This document shows, piece by piece, positions 17,963 to 27,943 of a stretch of DNA of 64,000 nt. The first letter of the stretch is position 1; each line of letters begins with the position of its first letter. The translations under genes and the position numbers were made by a program. Below the pieces are notes generated by a model. That model saw nothing but the letters and a program-made list of their open reading frames with translations, was not told the origin of the DNA and searched no databases. Origin of the DNA: an uncultured Pseudomonadota bacterium (lineage in GTDB: Bacteria; Pseudomonadota; Gammaproteobacteria; Methylococcales; Methylomonadaceae); contig CAIXED010000012.1 in NCBI GenBank assembly GCA_903918375.1, positions 1-64,000 of the forward strand. Direction: 5' to 3'.

Positions 17963-20038
17963 ATGGAATCCATTGATTTAAGCAATCCCGAGTTTTACAT
18001 CAACCGTGAACTTAGCTTGTTAGAGTTTAATGTTCGGGTACTGGCACAGGCATTGGATGAGTCACTGCCGTTGCTGGAGCGATTGAATTACTTATGTATC
18101 TCCTGCTCCAATCTCGATGAATTTTATGAAGTGCGGGTAGCTAGTTTGTTGCAGATGGCGGAGATGGACGCCAATGTGATTAGTAGTGATGGTTTAACCA
18201 TTAACGAGCAGCTGGAGAAAATTTCTGACAAAGCTCATGCCTTAGTCAGTGAGCAATACCGGATTTTGAATGAAGTATTAATTCCTTGTTTAGAAGCTGA
18301 CAACATTCGTTTTTTACGTCGTGATAACTGGTCTCCGGCGCAGCGTAGTTGGTTGGAAAGATATTTTAACGAAGAACTTTTGCCGATTTTGACGCCCGTT
18401 GGTTTGGACTCGGCTCACCCTTTCCCTCGCATTCTCAATAAAAGTTTAAATTTCATCATTTCTTTGACCGGTAAAGATGCTTTCGGTCGCAACAGTGGTC
18501 GGGCGATTTTGCAAGCACCACGCGCCCTGCCCCGCATTATTCAATTACCAGCTGCCGAGACCGAAAGCGGTCCTTATGACTTTGTGTTTTTGTCATCGAT
18601 TATTCACGCGTTTATCAATGATTTATTCCACGGCATGACGGTCAAAGGTTGTCATCAATTTCGTGTGACTCGAAACAGCGACTTTTTCGTTGATGATGAT
18701 GCGATTGACGATTTGATGATGGCGGTTGAAGGCGAGTTGGCGATGCGTAACTACGGTGACGAAGTACGTTTAGAGATTGATGCCAACTGTCCCGAAGAAA
18801 CGGTCAATTTCTTGATGGCGCGTTTTGACTTAACCGCCTCACGGTTATTTTTAGCAGAAGGGCCGGTTAACTTAAGCCGTGTGCAGACCATTTATAGTTT
18901 AATCGACCGCCCAGAATTAAAATTCCCGACCTTTAAACCCAGCACCCCTAACTGCTTAGGGCGCAATAAAGACTTTTTTGCCAGCATCCGCAAACACGAT
19001 ATTTTGCTTCATCATCCTTACGAATCATTCTCGCCAGTGGTGGATTTTATTCGCCAAGCCGCGGCTGACCCTGATGTTCTGGCGATTAAACAGACTTTGT
19101 ATCGTACGGGGGTTGATTCGCCGGTGGTGGCTGCTTTAATCAAAGCCGCTAAAGCCGGTAAAGAAGTAACCGTGGTGATTGAGCTTCGTGCGCGGTTTGA
19201 TGAAAAAGACAATATTGGCCTAGCGGCTAAGCTGCAAGAAGCGGCAGCGCATGTGGTGTATGGCGTGGTCGGTTATAAAACCCATGCCAAAATGTGTTTG
19301 GTGTTACGCAAAGAAGGCAACCAATTACGCAATTATGTGCATTTAAGCACCGGTAACTATCACCCCAAAACCGCCAAGCTCTATACCGATTACGGTTTGT
19401 TTACCTGTGAAAAAGAATTAGGCGAAGACGTGCGCCGCGTGTTTATGCAGCTGACCAGTTTGGGCAAGGTAACCAAGCTCAACAAATTGCTGCAATCGCC
19501 ATTTACCCTGCATCCAGGCTTAATCAAAATGATTGATAAGGAAGCCGATCATGCCCGTAAAGGCAAACCCGCAAAAATCATTATCAAAGTCAATGCGATA
19601 GTCGAAGAGCAAGCGATTCAAGCTTTGTATCGGGCTTCGCAGGCTGGCGTAAAAATCAAACTGATTGTGCGCGGGATTTGCTGTTTGCGGCCTGGAATTC
19701 CAGGTGTTTCCGATAATATTGAAGTGCGCTCTATCGTTGGCCGCTTTTTAGAACACACGCGGATTTATTCGTTTTATAACAATGGTGACTGGGCGGTTTA
19801 TGCTTCTAGCGCCGATTTAATGACGCGAAATATGTTTAAGCGGGTTGAAGTCTGCTTCCCGATTAGCGATAAAAAATTGGCTGAACGGGTGTTGAACGAC
19901 TTACAGTCTTATAAACAAGACAATTCACAGGCTTGGTTATTACAAAGCGACGGTCAATATCAACATTTACAACCCGGTACAGACCCTATGTTTCAAGTAC
20001 AAACCGAATTACTAAAAAGCTTTGCTAACAGGACTTAA
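17963..20038 (+). CDS. ppk1: Polyphosphate kinase 1
   Basis: Makes long-chain polyphosphate reversibly from ATP. The 691 residues match the normal PPK1 length. The N-terminal domain starts NPEFYINRELSLLEFNVRVL; the head domain follows; the two C-terminal catalytic domains carry HLSTGNYHPKTAKLYTDYGL (autophosphorylated His) and HTRIYSFYNNGDWAVYASSA (second catalytic His). The enzyme acts at the inner face of the membrane. It is separated from the efflux operon by 149 bp without a clear element and is followed after 5 nt by dnaQ, so the two are probably co-transcribed. Confidence 0.95.
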   Translation: MESIDLSNPEFYINRELSLLEFNVRVLAQALDESLPLLERLNYLCISCSNLDEFYEVRVASLLQMAEMDANVISSDGLTINEQLEKISDKAHALVSEQYRILNEVLIPCLEADNIRFLRRDNWSPAQRSWLERYFNEELLPILTPVGLDSAHPFPRILNKSLNFIISLTGKDAFGRNSGRAILQAPRALPRIIQLPAAETESGPYDFVFLSSIIHAFINDLFHGMTVKGCHQFRVTRNSDFFVDDDAIDDLMMAVEGELAMRNYGDEVRLEIDANCPEETVNFLMARFDLTASRLFLAEGPVNLSRVQTIYSLIDRPELKFPTFKPSTPNCLGRNKDFFASIRKHDILLHHPYESFSPVVDFIRQAAADPDVLAIKQTLYRTGVDSPVVAALIKAAKAGKEVTVVIELRARFDEKDNIGLAAKLQEAAAHVVYGVVGYKTHAKMCLVLRKEGNQLRNYVHLSTGNYHPKTAKLYTDYGLFTCEKELGEDVRRVFMQLTSLGKVTKLNKLLQSPFTLHPGLIKMIDKEADHARKGKPAKIIIKVNAIVEEQAIQALYRASQAGVKIKLIVRGICCLRPGIPGVSDNIEVRSIVGRFLEHTRIYSFYNNGDWAVYASSADLMTRNMFKRVEVCFPISDKKLAERVLNDLQSYKQDNSQAWLLQSDGQYQHLQPGTDPMFQVQTELLKSFANRT

Positions 20039-20043
20039 TCGAC

Positions 20044-20760
20044 ATGCCAGCCTCTCGTAAACTACGCCAAGTGGTGCTAGATACTGAAACCACTGGTATC
20101 AATCCCAAAGAAGGCCATCGGATTATTGAAATCGGCTGTGTTGAGTTAATCAATCGCCGCTTAACTCAAAATCGCTTCCACGTTTACATCAATCCTGAGC
20201 GGGAAATTGATGCGGGAGCGATTGAAGTGCATGGGATAACTAACGAGTTTTTACGCGACAAACCCAAATTTGCTGATGTGGTCGATGACTTTTTAGCCTT
20301 TGCTAAGGGTGCTGAATTGATTATTCACAATGCACCGTTTGACGTTGGTTTCTTAAATCATGAATTGGGATTGTTGAAGCATAACGCTGGTAATATCGAA
20401 GCGCAGTGCGGGGTGCTTGATACATTAGCCTATGCCCGTAAAAAACATCCAGGTGCCCGTAATAGCTTGGATGCGTTGTGTAAGCGTTACGGCATCGACA
20501 ACAGCCACCGTGAACTTCACGGCGCGTTATTAGACGCCGAGATTCTGGCTGATGTTTATTTGCTGATGACCGGCGGGCAATTCTCGTTATTGGATGAGCA
20601 TGACGGTGAAGGCGCGGCTCAACAAGTGATCGTGCGTTTAGCGGCAGATAGAGCACCGTTGAAAGTGATTTCTTGTTCGGATGAGGAACTGGAGGCTCAT
20701 GAGCAGCGTTTAGCAAAAATCGCCAAAGCGAGTGGTGGCAATTGTGTTTGGCAGCAGTGA
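20044..20760 (+). CDS. dnaQ: DNA polymerase III epsilon subunit (proofreading exonuclease)
   Basis: Three'-5' exonuclease of the replicative polymerase, 238 residues. Exo I is DTETTGINPKEGHRIIEIG, Exo II is HNAPFDVGFLNHEL, and Exo III is HGALLDAEILADVYLL; together they supply the four acidic metal ligands and the catalytic His of the DEDDh class. The C-terminal segment with LKVISCSDEELEAHEQRLAKI is the polymerase-binding tail. It sits 5 nt behind ppk1 and ends at a strong terminator that it shares face to face with rpoS. Confidence 0.95.
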   Translation: MPASRKLRQVVLDTETTGINPKEGHRIIEIGCVELINRRLTQNRFHVYINPEREIDAGAIEVHGITNEFLRDKPKFADVVDDFLAFAKGAELIIHNAPFDVGFLNHELGLLKHNAGNIEAQCGVLDTLAYARKKHPGARNSLDALCKRYGIDNSHRELHGALLDAEILADVYLLMTGGQFSLLDEHDGEGAAQQVIVRLAADRAPLKVISCSDEELEAHEQRLAKIAKASGGNCVWQQ

Positions 20761-20773
20761 TTGACCATTAATT

Positions 20774-20815
20774 AACAGCGTTTGCAGTCCAAATGATTGC
20801 AAACGCTGTTTTTTT
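20774..20815 (+). terminator. Intrinsic terminator behind dnaQ
   Basis: Thirteen-base-pair stem AACAGCGTTTGCA / TGCAAACGCTGTT with an 11-nt loop and a run of seven T. It lies between the convergent dnaQ and rpoS genes and can serve dnaQ directly; for rpoS the upstream A content is too poor to be sure. Confidence 0.9.
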
Positions 20816-20823
20816 AAAAACGA

Positions 20824-21792
20824 CTACAAAATAGCTTCAGCACTATAACCATCATCTTCAATCATCTGCTTTAGCCTTCTTAATCCCTCTAACTGAATTT
20901 GCCTGACTCGCTCACGAGTAACACCAATCTCAGACGCCACTTGCTCTAAGGTTGCTGTTTCAAAGCCACAAAGTCCATAGCGACGGCAAATCACATCACG
21001 TTGTCTATCGGCTAGGCGCTGAACCCATTTTCCAACATGATGGAGAATAAAATTGTCTTGGATAATCTCGGCATGAGTAGGACTATCGACTTCGGGAATA
21101 GTATCGAGCAGTGATTTATCAGCATCTATCGCTAAAGGGGCGTCAATTGAAGTCACCGATTGATTAAGTTTCTCTAGCTTGATAACGGTTTCAATCGGCT
21201 TATCCAAATATGCAGCAATTTCACTGGCGCTAGGCTCATGATCAAATTGTTGCCTTAAATGACGCTGGGCTTTCAAATAAATATTTAATTCTTTTGCGAC
21301 ATGAATCGGCAGGCGAATTGTTCGGGTTTGGCTCATTAAGGCTGCTTCGATATTCTGCCTAATCCACCAAGTGGCATAAGTTGAAAATCGATAACCTAAA
21401 TCGGGATTAAATTTTTCTGCTGCTCGAATTAAGCCAAGATTACCTTCTTCGATTAAATCTGATAGCGGTAAACCTCGGTTGAGGTAGCGGCGGGAGAGCG
21501 TTACCACGAGTCGTAAATTACTTTCGACCATGACTTGGCGAGCGACAAAGTCACCATTTAAAGCTTGCCGCCCATAAAACTTTTCTTCTTCAATGGTTAA
21601 TAATTTCGATTGTTTTAATTCATTAAAATAAACAGCGGTGGGATCAGAATTACAATAATTTATCGGCTTTCGATCTTGAATTTCAGCCCATTGCAGATCA
21701 TCACACTCTTTAATTTCAATACCCTCAAAGCTAAATAAATCAGGAGACTCCAAATCAATTTCTGTAACAGCATCCGGCATTTGTTCCATCAT
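20824..21792 (-). CDS. rpoS: RNA polymerase sigma factor RpoS
   Basis: Stationary-phase and general-stress sigma factor of 322 residues. Region 1.2 starts at [16 protein letters not shown]. Region 2 contains [17 protein letters not shown] and [14 protein letters not shown]. Region 4 ends with [20 protein letters not shown]. Length and the acidic N-terminus fit RpoS rather than RpoD. Start at 21792 with AAGGAG 6 nt upstream. The gene lies downstream of nlpD in the same orientation, the conserved arrangement in which the main rpoS promoter lies inside nlpD. The gap between the genes is 25 nt. Confidence 0.93.
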   Translation of the reverse strand: MMEQMPDAVTEIDLESPDLFSFEGIEIKECDDLQWAEIQDRKPINYCNSDPTAVYFNELKQSKLLTIEEEKFYGRQALNGDFVARQVMVESNLRLVVTLSRRYLNRGLPLSDLIEEGNLGLIRAAEKFNPDLGYRFSTYATWWIRQNIEAALMSQTRTIRLPIHVAKELNIYLKAQRHLRQQFDHEPSASEIAAYLDKPIETVIKLEKLNQSVTSIDAPLAIDADKSLLDTIPEVDSPTHAEIIQDNFILHHVGKWVQRLADRQRDVICRRYGLCGFETATLEQVASEIGVTRERVRQIQLEGLRRLKQMIEDDGYSAEAIL

Positions 21793-21817
21793 GTGTCTAC
21801 TCCTTAATTAATTACAT

Positions 21818-22522
21818 TTATTTATCCGTTAAATAATCAATCGGGTTTACTGGAATACCATTTCGCCTGATTTCAAAATGTAAATAAACACGCTCACCAA
21901 CTTGTCCTAGTTCAGCAATCGCTTGTCCCTTATTAACTGTATCACCTGTTTTAACCATTAATTGCTGATTATTAGCATAAGCACTTAAATAGTGTTTATC
22001 GTGTTGAATGATTAATAAGTTGCCATAACCCAATACGCCATCACCACTGTAAACCACTTTACCAGCAGCAGCGGCATGAACGGTTTGCCCAAACTTTGCT
22101 GAAATATCAATACCTTTATTGGTTTCTAAGGAAAAAGGCTTAATTAGCTTGCCTTGAATCGGCCACTGCCAATCAATACCCGACTTTTCACTGCTTTTAT
22201 TTATTTGATTCTCAGTGATTGCTGTATCGCCAGCGGGCGGCAATCTAACATAATTACTCGGTGGCGACAATTGTAAAGATTGCCCTTCTTCTAACCAATA
22301 CGGTGCTTCGATTTGATTCCAGATTGCCAATTGTTGGTAATCAATACCAAAGCGAAAACCAATCGCATACAAACTATCGCCTTTTTGGACAATATAGTTA
22401 TCACTAGCCTTGGGGTTAATCGCTTCAACAACATATTTATTACTTGATGTTGTAGGCTCTCTAGCGCACATAGCCGCTATCGATAATAGAAAAATAACAG
22501 CAATTAATTGTAAAAAAGACAT
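21818..22522 (-). CDS. nlpD: NlpD-type lipoprotein, LysM plus degenerate M23 domain
   Basis: Murein-hydrolase activator of 234 residues. It has an export signal with a lipobox-like LSIAAMCAR, a LysM domain (YIVQKGDSLYAIGFRFGI, about 42-85), and a C-terminal M23/LytM domain. The metal ligands of active M23 enzymes are replaced: the HxGxD motif reads NKGIDIS and the HxH motif reads YLHFE. The protein is therefore expected to activate amidases for cell separation instead of cutting peptidoglycan itself. It is directly upstream of rpoS, as in other gammaproteobacteria, and 3 nt behind the J-domain gene. Confidence 0.9.
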   Translation of the reverse strand: MSFLQLIAVIFLLSIAAMCAREPTTSSNKYVVEAINPKASDNYIVQKGDSLYAIGFRFGIDYQQLAIWNQIEAPYWLEEGQSLQLSPPSNYVRLPPAGDTAITENQINKSSEKSGIDWQWPIQGKLIKPFSLETNKGIDISAKFGQTVHAAAAGKVVYSGDGVLGYGNLLIIQHDKHYLSAYANNQQLMVKTGDTVNKGQAIAELGQVGERVYLHFEIRRNGIPVNPIDYLTDK

Positions 22523-22525
22523 AAT

Positions 22526-23011
22526 CTAATCAGGTAATAAAACGGATTTAGCTAAATTAATTTGTGCCGCTAAATAATCAGAACCACCACGATCTGGGTG
22601 CATTTTAGCCATCAGTTTTTTATGGGCTAGACGTATTTCATCATCGGTTGCGCCGAGTTTTAGACCTAAAATTTGATATGCCTGCTCGCGGCTCATGCTG
22701 CCAGAAGTTTGATGAGGGGATGTTTGAGAATGACTGTTGGACTGCTTGAAAAAGCCCCAAATTTTTTGCAAATACGGCGCATATTTCAACGCCAAAGGCA
22801 CTAACCGCCAAACAAAAGCCAAAGCCACGCCGAATAAGGCAAACACAGCATTTAATTTACCAGTAACCGCCAAAGCCAATAATGCCAAAATCAGCAAAAC
22901 CCATAGCATTTTGTTTTTTAGCCAATCGGCAACCGCCGGCTGTAAACGCGGCCCAAACCAATACAACCAAGCACCAAGCGCCAGCGCGACTAAAACGTAT
23001 ATGCGTACCAC
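22526..23011 (-). CDS. Membrane-anchored J-domain protein
   Basis: DnaJ-type co-chaperone of 161 residues. Two hydrophobic helices at the N-terminus are followed by a short positively charged linker and a C-terminal J domain (EQAYQILGLKLGATDDEIRL to the end) with an intact HPD motif in MHPDRGGSD. The J domain would stimulate Hsp70 ATPase at the inner membrane. The likely start is the GTG at 23011, which has GGAG five bases upstream; the TTG at 23026 lies before that site. It is adjacent to nlpD with a 3-nt gap. The Hsp70 partner and substrate are not shown by the sequence. Confidence 0.8.
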   Translation of the reverse strand: MVRIYVLVALALGAWLYWFGPRLQPAVADWLKNKMLWVLLILALLALAVTGKLNAVFALFGVALAFVWRLVPLALKYAPYLQKIWGFFKQSNSHSQTSPHQTSGSMSREQAYQILGLKLGATDDEIRLAHKKLMAKMHPDRGGSDYLAAQINLAKSVLLPD

Positions 23012-23092
23012 TTTTTCTCCAATCAAGCATCCCTAACAGTTACAAGCCATAATATCTTAAAATTAAGCCTCATCCCCACAGCACTGCGATTA

Positions 23093-23623
23093 ATGATCAC
23101 CAACTCACCGCCTATTTTAGGGTTTGCTGCGTTTAGCGGCACCGGCAAAACCAGTCTACTCACTCAGCTGATTCCGCTTTTAAAACAGCGGGGTTTACGA
23201 TTAGGGGTGATTAAGCATAGCCATCACGATTTTGAAATCGACCAACCGGGCAAAGACAGTTTTAAACTCAGATCAGCAGGCGCGACATCGGTGATGTTGG
23301 TATCACAGTACCGCCGCGCGGTTATTACTGAATTTAATCCGCCGCAAGCCAATCAGCTAAGCGATCAACTAGCGGCTTTTCCCTGCGACAATTTAGACCT
23401 AATCTTGGTGGAAGGCTTTAGAGATGAAGCATTTGCCAAAATCGAATTACACCGCCCTAGCCTCGGCAAACCGTTGTTATATCCTAATGACCCCAATATC
23501 ATCGCTATCGCCAGCGATCAACGATTGACTGACACACCCGCAAACTTGCCTTGTTTAGACTTAAACCAGCCGCAAGCAATTGCCGACTTTATTCTCGATT
23601 ACCTTAATGGAAACCCAGCGTGA
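23093..23623 (+). CDS. mobB: Molybdopterin-guanine dinucleotide biosynthesis adaptor MobB
   Basis: P-loop GTP-binding protein of 176 residues that assists MobA in making the Mo-bis-MGD cofactor. The Walker A motif is GFAAFSGTGKTSLL near the N-terminus. The family signatures LRLGVIKHSHHDFEIDQPGKDS and LILVEGFRDEAFAKIELHR are present. It overlaps moeA by four bases (GTGA), so the two are translationally coupled. Start ATG at 23093. It is divergent from the J-domain gene. No MobA gene is in this window. Confidence 0.9.
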   Translation: MITNSPPILGFAAFSGTGKTSLLTQLIPLLKQRGLRLGVIKHSHHDFEIDQPGKDSFKLRSAGATSVMLVSQYRRAVITEFNPPQANQLSDQLAAFPCDNLDLILVEGFRDEAFAKIELHRPSLGKPLLYPNDPNIIAIASDQRLTDTPANLPCLDLNQPQAIADFILDYLNGNPA

Positions 23624-24864
23624 GCGAAATTTGCTACCCCAAAAATCATCAAATGCTTTCGGTTGCACAAGCGCAAACTGCGATTCTCGATGCCATTGAA
23701 AGCATTAACCAACAAGAATTAATTGCTCTGCCACAGGCTTTAGGACGGGTTTTAGCCGAAAGCCTCTATTCACCAATTGCGGTTCCGCCCCAAAACAATT
23801 CAGCAATGGATGGTTATGGCTTTAACTCATCGGAAATTATCGAAAACCAAGCCTTTACACTGACAGTGATTGGCGCATCGTGGGCGGGCAAACCGTTCAC
23901 CGGCAAACTGGCTAAAGGTCAATGTATTCGCATCTTGACCGGTGCAACGGTTCCCAATGGCGTTGATAGCGTGATTGCTCAGGAACAAGTCAGCATCGAC
24001 AACGACCAAGTGCAGTTCCCCGCAAATACTCAAGCTTATAAAAACATTCGCCCCGCTGGCAGTGATGTGCAAGAAAACCAGCTTTTGCTCAAAGCCGGTA
24101 AAACGCTTTCTGCGATTGATCTTGGTTTACTGGCTTCAGTTGGTCTCAGCCAAATCCCCGTCAAACGCCAATTAAAAATCGCCTTCTTTTCAACTGGCGA
24201 CGAATTAACGCCATTAGGCGAAAGTTTAGGTTTTGGACAAATCTACGACAGCAATCGCTATCAATTGGCGGGATTGTTAAACCACCCTAATTATTTAGTC
24301 ACCGATTTAGGGATTATCAAAGACAACCAAGCGGTATTGGAACAAACCTTAAGTAAGGCTGCTAAACAGTATGATTTATTAATTTCCACCGGTGGCGCAT
24401 CGGTTGGCGATGCCGATTTTGTTAAACAGAGTTTGGATAACTGCGGGGAAGTGAATTTCTGGAAAATAGCAATTAAACCCGGCAAACCTTTGGCTTTCGG
24501 CAAGATTGGTGAATGTTGGTTTTTTGGCTTACCAGGCAATCCGGTGGCAGTTTTGGTGACATTTGAAAAATTCGTCAAACCTGCTTTGCAAAAATTGGCT
24601 GGCACCAATGTTAGCCAAGTCTTGCAACTATCAGCCCGTTGCGAAAATCGTTTACGTAAACAAGCCGGACGGCAAGAATATCAGCGCGGGATTTTAAATC
24701 AGACTGCTGAAGGTGAATTGCTTGTGCAATTAGCCGGTGGCCAAGACTCTCATCAACTCAGCGTTGCAAGTTTAGCCAACTGCTTTATTGTGCTTCCAGC
24801 CGATTGTGATGGTATTGAGTTAGGTGAAACTGTGATTGTTGAGCCGTTTCAAAGCGGGATTTAA
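23620..24864 (+). CDS. moeA: Molybdopterin molybdenumtransferase MoeA
   Basis: Inserts molybdate into adenylylated molybdopterin. The 414 residues have the MoeA layout: an N-terminal segment (MLSVAQAQTAILDAIESINQ), then PPQNNSAMDGYGF with the substrate-binding Asp, ILTGATVPNGVDSVIAQEQV, the MoCF-like central domain with FSTGDEL, YDSNRYQL and ISTGGASVGDADFV, and KPGKPLAFGKIG with FGLPGNPVAV. The GTG start lies inside the mobB stop. It is followed by a terminator-like hairpin shared with lolD. Confidence 0.93.
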   Translation: MSEICYPKNHQMLSVAQAQTAILDAIESINQQELIALPQALGRVLAESLYSPIAVPPQNNSAMDGYGFNSSEIIENQAFTLTVIGASWAGKPFTGKLAKGQCIRILTGATVPNGVDSVIAQEQVSIDNDQVQFPANTQAYKNIRPAGSDVQENQLLLKAGKTLSAIDLGLLASVGLSQIPVKRQLKIAFFSTGDELTPLGESLGFGQIYDSNRYQLAGLLNHPNYLVTDLGIIKDNQAVLEQTLSKAAKQYDLLISTGGASVGDADFVKQSLDNCGEVNFWKIAIKPGKPLAFGKIGECWFFGLPGNPVAVLVTFEKFVKPALQKLAGTNVSQVLQLSARCENRLRKQAGRQEYQRGILNQTAEGELLVQLAGGQDSHQLSVASLANCFIVLPADCDGIELGETVIVEPFQSGI

Positions 24865-24870
24865 TCGCTA

Positions 24871-24901
24871 AAAACCGCAATCAACTCAGCGTGATTGCGG
24901 T
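24871..24901 (-). terminator. Intrinsic terminator between moeA and lolD
   Basis: Ten-base-pair stem ACCGCAATCA / TGATTGCGGT with an 8-nt loop. On the minus strand it is followed by TTTTT, so it ends the fur-lolC/E-lolD direction; on the plus strand there is no T-run. Confidence 0.75.
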
Positions 24902-24909
24902 CACCAGAT

Positions 24910-25593
24910 TTATCGACTAACAATCAAACCATCTTCCATATGTAAAACATGATCCATTCTCCCTGCTAAATCAGGGTCATGAGTCACCACCAAAAAGCTG
25001 ACTTGTAACTCTCGGTTCAGTTCTAACATCAACTGATAAATCTGCTCAGCGGTTTTACTGTCCAAATTCCCAGTAGGCTCATCCGCCAACACGCATTTGG
25101 GTTGATTAATCAAAGCCCGAGCAACAGCGGCACGCTGTCTTTCACCACCTGACAATTCACCTGGCTTATGCAGAATTCGATGCCCTAAGCCAACCCGTTT
25201 TAACAATTCCGTCGCCCGATGTTGAGCTTGTTTAATGCTTTGACCGCCAATCAACAATGGCATCGCGACATTTTCCAACACCGTAAATTCACCTAACAGA
25301 TGATGGAACTGGTAAATAAATCCTAAGGATGAATTACGCACTTGGCTCAATTTTGAGGCACTGATTTTGTTTAAATCATTACCATCTAAAATCACGCTAC
25401 CAGAAGTTGGTTTTTCCAAGCCGCCTAATAAGTGCATCAAGGTACTTTTACCTGAACCCGATGCGCCCATAATCGCGACTCGCTCACCGGCATTAATCGC
25501 TAAATCAACGCCTTTCAACACTTCGACATCTAACTCGCCTTGCACATAACGCTTGGTCAACTGACGGCATTCTAAAATGACACGATTACTCAT
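24910..25593 (-). CDS. lolD: Lipoprotein-releasing ABC transporter ATPase LolD
   Basis: ATPase of the LolCDE complex, which extracts mature lipoproteins from the inner membrane for transfer to LolA. The 227 residues have Walker [18 protein letters not shown], the LolD-type signature [21 protein letters not shown] after the Q-loop, an ABC signature [15 protein letters not shown], and Walker [13 protein letters not shown]. It overlaps the permease gene by eight bases, so the two are coupled. Only one permease gene is present, so LolD may pair with a homodimeric permease. Confidence 0.93.
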   Translation of the reverse strand: MSNRVILECRQLTKRYVQGELDVEVLKGVDLAINAGERVAIMGASGSGKSTLMHLLGGLEKPTSGSVILDGNDLNKISASKLSQVRNSSLGFIYQFHHLLGEFTVLENVAMPLLIGGQSIKQAQHRATELLKRVGLGHRILHKPGELSGGERQRAAVARALINQPKCVLADEPTGNLDSKTAEQIYQLMLELNRELQVSFLVVTHDPDLAGRMDHVLHMEDGLIVSR

Positions 25594-26833
25594 AACGCAA
25601 CACCTCGGCAGGATTAATCCGCGACGCCTGCCAAGCAGGATAAAGTGTCGCCAACAAAGACAAAATCAAGGCCATCGCCGCAATCCAGAACACATCACCC
25701 CAGATTAATTTCGATGGCACTTCGCTGATGTAATAAACATCAGCGGCTAAAAATTGGGTACCAAAGGCTTTTTCAATCGCTGGCACAATGGTTTCGACGT
25801 TCAAAGCTAAAGCGATGCCACCGATAGTACCAATCACGGTACCGACCAAACCAATAATGCCGCCTAAAATGATGAAAATCCCCATCACCGATTGATTCGA
25901 TAATCCTTGGGTTTTCAAAATCGCAATATCACCGCGTTTATCAGTCACCACCATCACCAACGTAGAAACAATATTAAATGCCGCTACCGCGACAATCAGC
26001 ATCAAAATGATAAACATCACCCGCTTTTCGGTTTGAACTGCACGGAAGAAATTGCTGTGTGCTTTAGTCCAATCGCTGACCCGATAGGCATCGCCCAAAC
26101 CATCCGCCAAACTTTGGGTAATCCGTGGCGCGTTAAACAAGTCGTCTAATTTCAAACGTAAACCAGAAACCGCTGGCTCAATACGGAACAATTTGCCAGC
26201 GTCATCCAAATGAATCAAAGCCATATTGCGGTCATATTCATACATGCCAACCCTGAACATACCACTAACGGTAAAGCGTTTTAAACGCGGCAAAATACCC
26301 GCTGGGGTGGAATTGACTTGTGGGGTAATGATGGTGACTTTATCGCCGATGGTCACGCCTAAATAATTGGCTAATTCATGACCCAAAACGATATTAAATT
26401 CCCCAGATACCAGACTATCTAAAGTGCCAAACTCCATTTTGTTGGCCACTTCCGACACTTTCGGCTCATAGTCAGGCAAAATCCCCTGCACCACCGTACC
26501 GCTAACCTGTCGGTCGGCATTAATCATCACTTGACCATGAATATAAGGCGCAGAACCTTCAACATGCGGCAATTTCGAGGTGCGATCAGCCAAGGTTTGC
26601 CAATCATCAAGCTGACCGTATGGGCCGCTAATTGTGGTATGCGAAGTCATGCCTAAGATACGTTCGCGCAACTCGGCTTCAAAGCCATTCATCACCGATA
26701 ACACGGTAATCAGCGCAGTTACCCCTAAGGCAATACCTAACACCGAGGTCAAGGTAATAAAAGAAATAAACTGTGTGCGTCGTTTGGCGCGCGTATAGCG
26801 CAAGCCGATATAAAGAATCAGTGGTTTGAACAT
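25586..26833 (-). CDS. lolC: Lipoprotein-releasing ABC transporter permease (LolC/LolE)
   Basis: Inner-membrane permease of 415 residues with one N-terminal helix ([20 protein letters not shown]), a large periplasmic MacB-like domain and three C-terminal helices ending in [20 protein letters not shown]. That last motif is typical of LolC and LolE. Enterobacteria have separate lolC and lolE; here there is only a single copy, so the product may act as a homodimer (LolF-like) or its partner may be elsewhere in the genome. It starts 10 nt after fur and overlaps lolD. Confidence 0.88.
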   Translation of the reverse strand: MFKPLILYIGLRYTRAKRRTQFISFITLTSVLGIALGVTALITVLSVMNGFEAELRERILGMTSHTTISGPYGQLDDWQTLADRTSKLPHVEGSAPYIHGQVMINADRQVSGTVVQGILPDYEPKVSEVANKMEFGTLDSLVSGEFNIVLGHELANYLGVTIGDKVTIITPQVNSTPAGILPRLKRFTVSGMFRVGMYEYDRNMALIHLDDAGKLFRIEPAVSGLRLKLDDLFNAPRITQSLADGLGDAYRVSDWTKAHSNFFRAVQTEKRVMFIILMLIVAVAAFNIVSTLVMVVTDKRGDIAILKTQGLSNQSVMGIFIILGGIIGLVGTVIGTIGGIALALNVETIVPAIEKAFGTQFLAADVYYISEVPSKLIWGDVFWIAAMALILSLLATLYPAWQASRINPAEVLRYE

Positions 26834-26843
26834 ATTTTAGGGA

Positions 26844-27260
26844 TTATGGGCGATTGCACTTAGCGCAATAGCCGTAGAGGTAAAGACTATGATCAGTTAA
26901 GGTGTAGCCCAAGCGCTGGGCAATTTCCAGTTGGCGTTTTTCAATCATTTCATCGGTAAATTCATCGACCTTGCCGCACTTCATGCAAACCACATGGTCG
27001 TGATGACTACCTTTGTTTAATTCAAAAATCGAGTTGCCACCTTCAAAATGATGGCGATTAACTAATCCCGCCGCTTCAAACTGTGTCAACACCCGATAAA
27101 CCGTCGCCAAGCCAATTTCTTCACCTTCTGCGAGCAGAATTTTATACAGCTGTTCAGCCGACAAATGCCGATCATCTTGCTGTTTTTCTAATAGTTCCAA
27201 AATTTTGATTCGAGGGGTTGTCACCTTCAAACCGGCCTTACGCAAATCCTGTGTTTCCAC
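26844..27260 (-). CDS. fur: Ferric uptake regulator Fur
   Basis: Iron-responsive repressor of 138 residues. The winged-helix DNA-binding domain contains LKVTTPRIKILELLEKQ and GLATVYRVLTQFEAAGLV. The metal-binding C-terminal half has NKGSHHDHVVCMKCGKVDEF, with the His cluster and CxxC, and a final CAKC pair for structural zinc. It is divergent from bamE with a 112-bp gap, a conserved arrangement in gammaproteobacteria, and is followed by lolC/E. Confidence 0.95.
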   Translation of the reverse strand: METQDLRKAGLKVTTPRIKILELLEKQQDDRHLSAEQLYKILLAEGEEIGLATVYRVLTQFEAAGLVNRHHFEGGNSIFELNKGSHHDHVVCMKCGKVDEFTDEMIEKRQLEIAQRLGYTLTDHSLYLYGYCAKCNRP

Positions 27261-27372
27261 AAATGAATCTCCGAGATCATTAACAAAGGTTATTGTAGCG
27301 TTTTTTGCCGCTAGTCGTCGGCGGAATTATGGGATAATGAAAGCTGTTTTTCGTCAGCATCCCTGTTAATTC

Positions 27373-27894
27373 ATGAACAAACCAGCCCTTTTGCTTGCCG
27401 TTTCAACGATTTTAATCACCCCAGCGTGCTCAACCGTCCTTAGCAATTTGCCCGGTGTTTACGCCTTAGAAATTCAGCAAGGCAATATGGTCGATCAAAT
27501 CATGATTGATCAACTCCGCCCCAACATGACCAAACGCCAAGTGCTCTACATCATGGGCTCACCGATGCTGGCCGACATGTTTCACGAACGCCGCTGGGAT
27601 TATCTGTTTTCTGACCAAAAAGATGGCGGAGACCGTGTCCAAAAACGTATTTCATTATTTTTCAACGGCGACAACCTAATGGGCGTACAAGGCGACTTCC
27701 ACCCAAGTGCCGTCCCGGTCGTAAAACCATCCACCGAAGCTAGCGTCGAATTACCAAAACGCGATCTTGATAAATCGATGGGCGAGAAAATCACTGGCTT
27801 ATTCAGCAGCGAACCAGAAACCATGCCGAGTACAAAACCTGCAGGCGAACCTGCACCAGCGGAATCTAATGAGAAAGGTTTTTTTGATTTTTAA
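27373..27894 (+). CDS. bamE: Outer-membrane assembly lipoprotein BamE
   Basis: Small lipoprotein of the BAM complex. The signal peptide ends at ITPAC. The BamE fold contains [43 protein letters not shown] and a final beta strand with [18 protein letters not shown]. At 173 residues it is longer than the usual 110-120 because of a Pro/Ser/Ala-rich C-terminal tail of about 60 residues that looks unstructured. It is divergent from fur. Confidence 0.9.
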   Translation: MNKPALLLAVSTILITPACSTVLSNLPGVYALEIQQGNMVDQIMIDQLRPNMTKRQVLYIMGSPMLADMFHERRWDYLFSDQKDGGDRVQKRISLFFNGDNLMGVQGDFHPSAVPVVKPSTEASVELPKRDLDKSMGEKITGLFSSEPETMPSTKPAGEPAPAESNEKGFFDF

Positions 27895-27943
27895 CAATCA
27901 CTCTTGTTATCAAAAATAAGTTTGCTTGCTTGTAACAAAACTT

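Noticed and set aside
20321-20716. Minus-strand frame of 131 codons opposite dnaQ
   Set aside because: Shadow frame; dnaQ has all catalytic motifs on the other strand.
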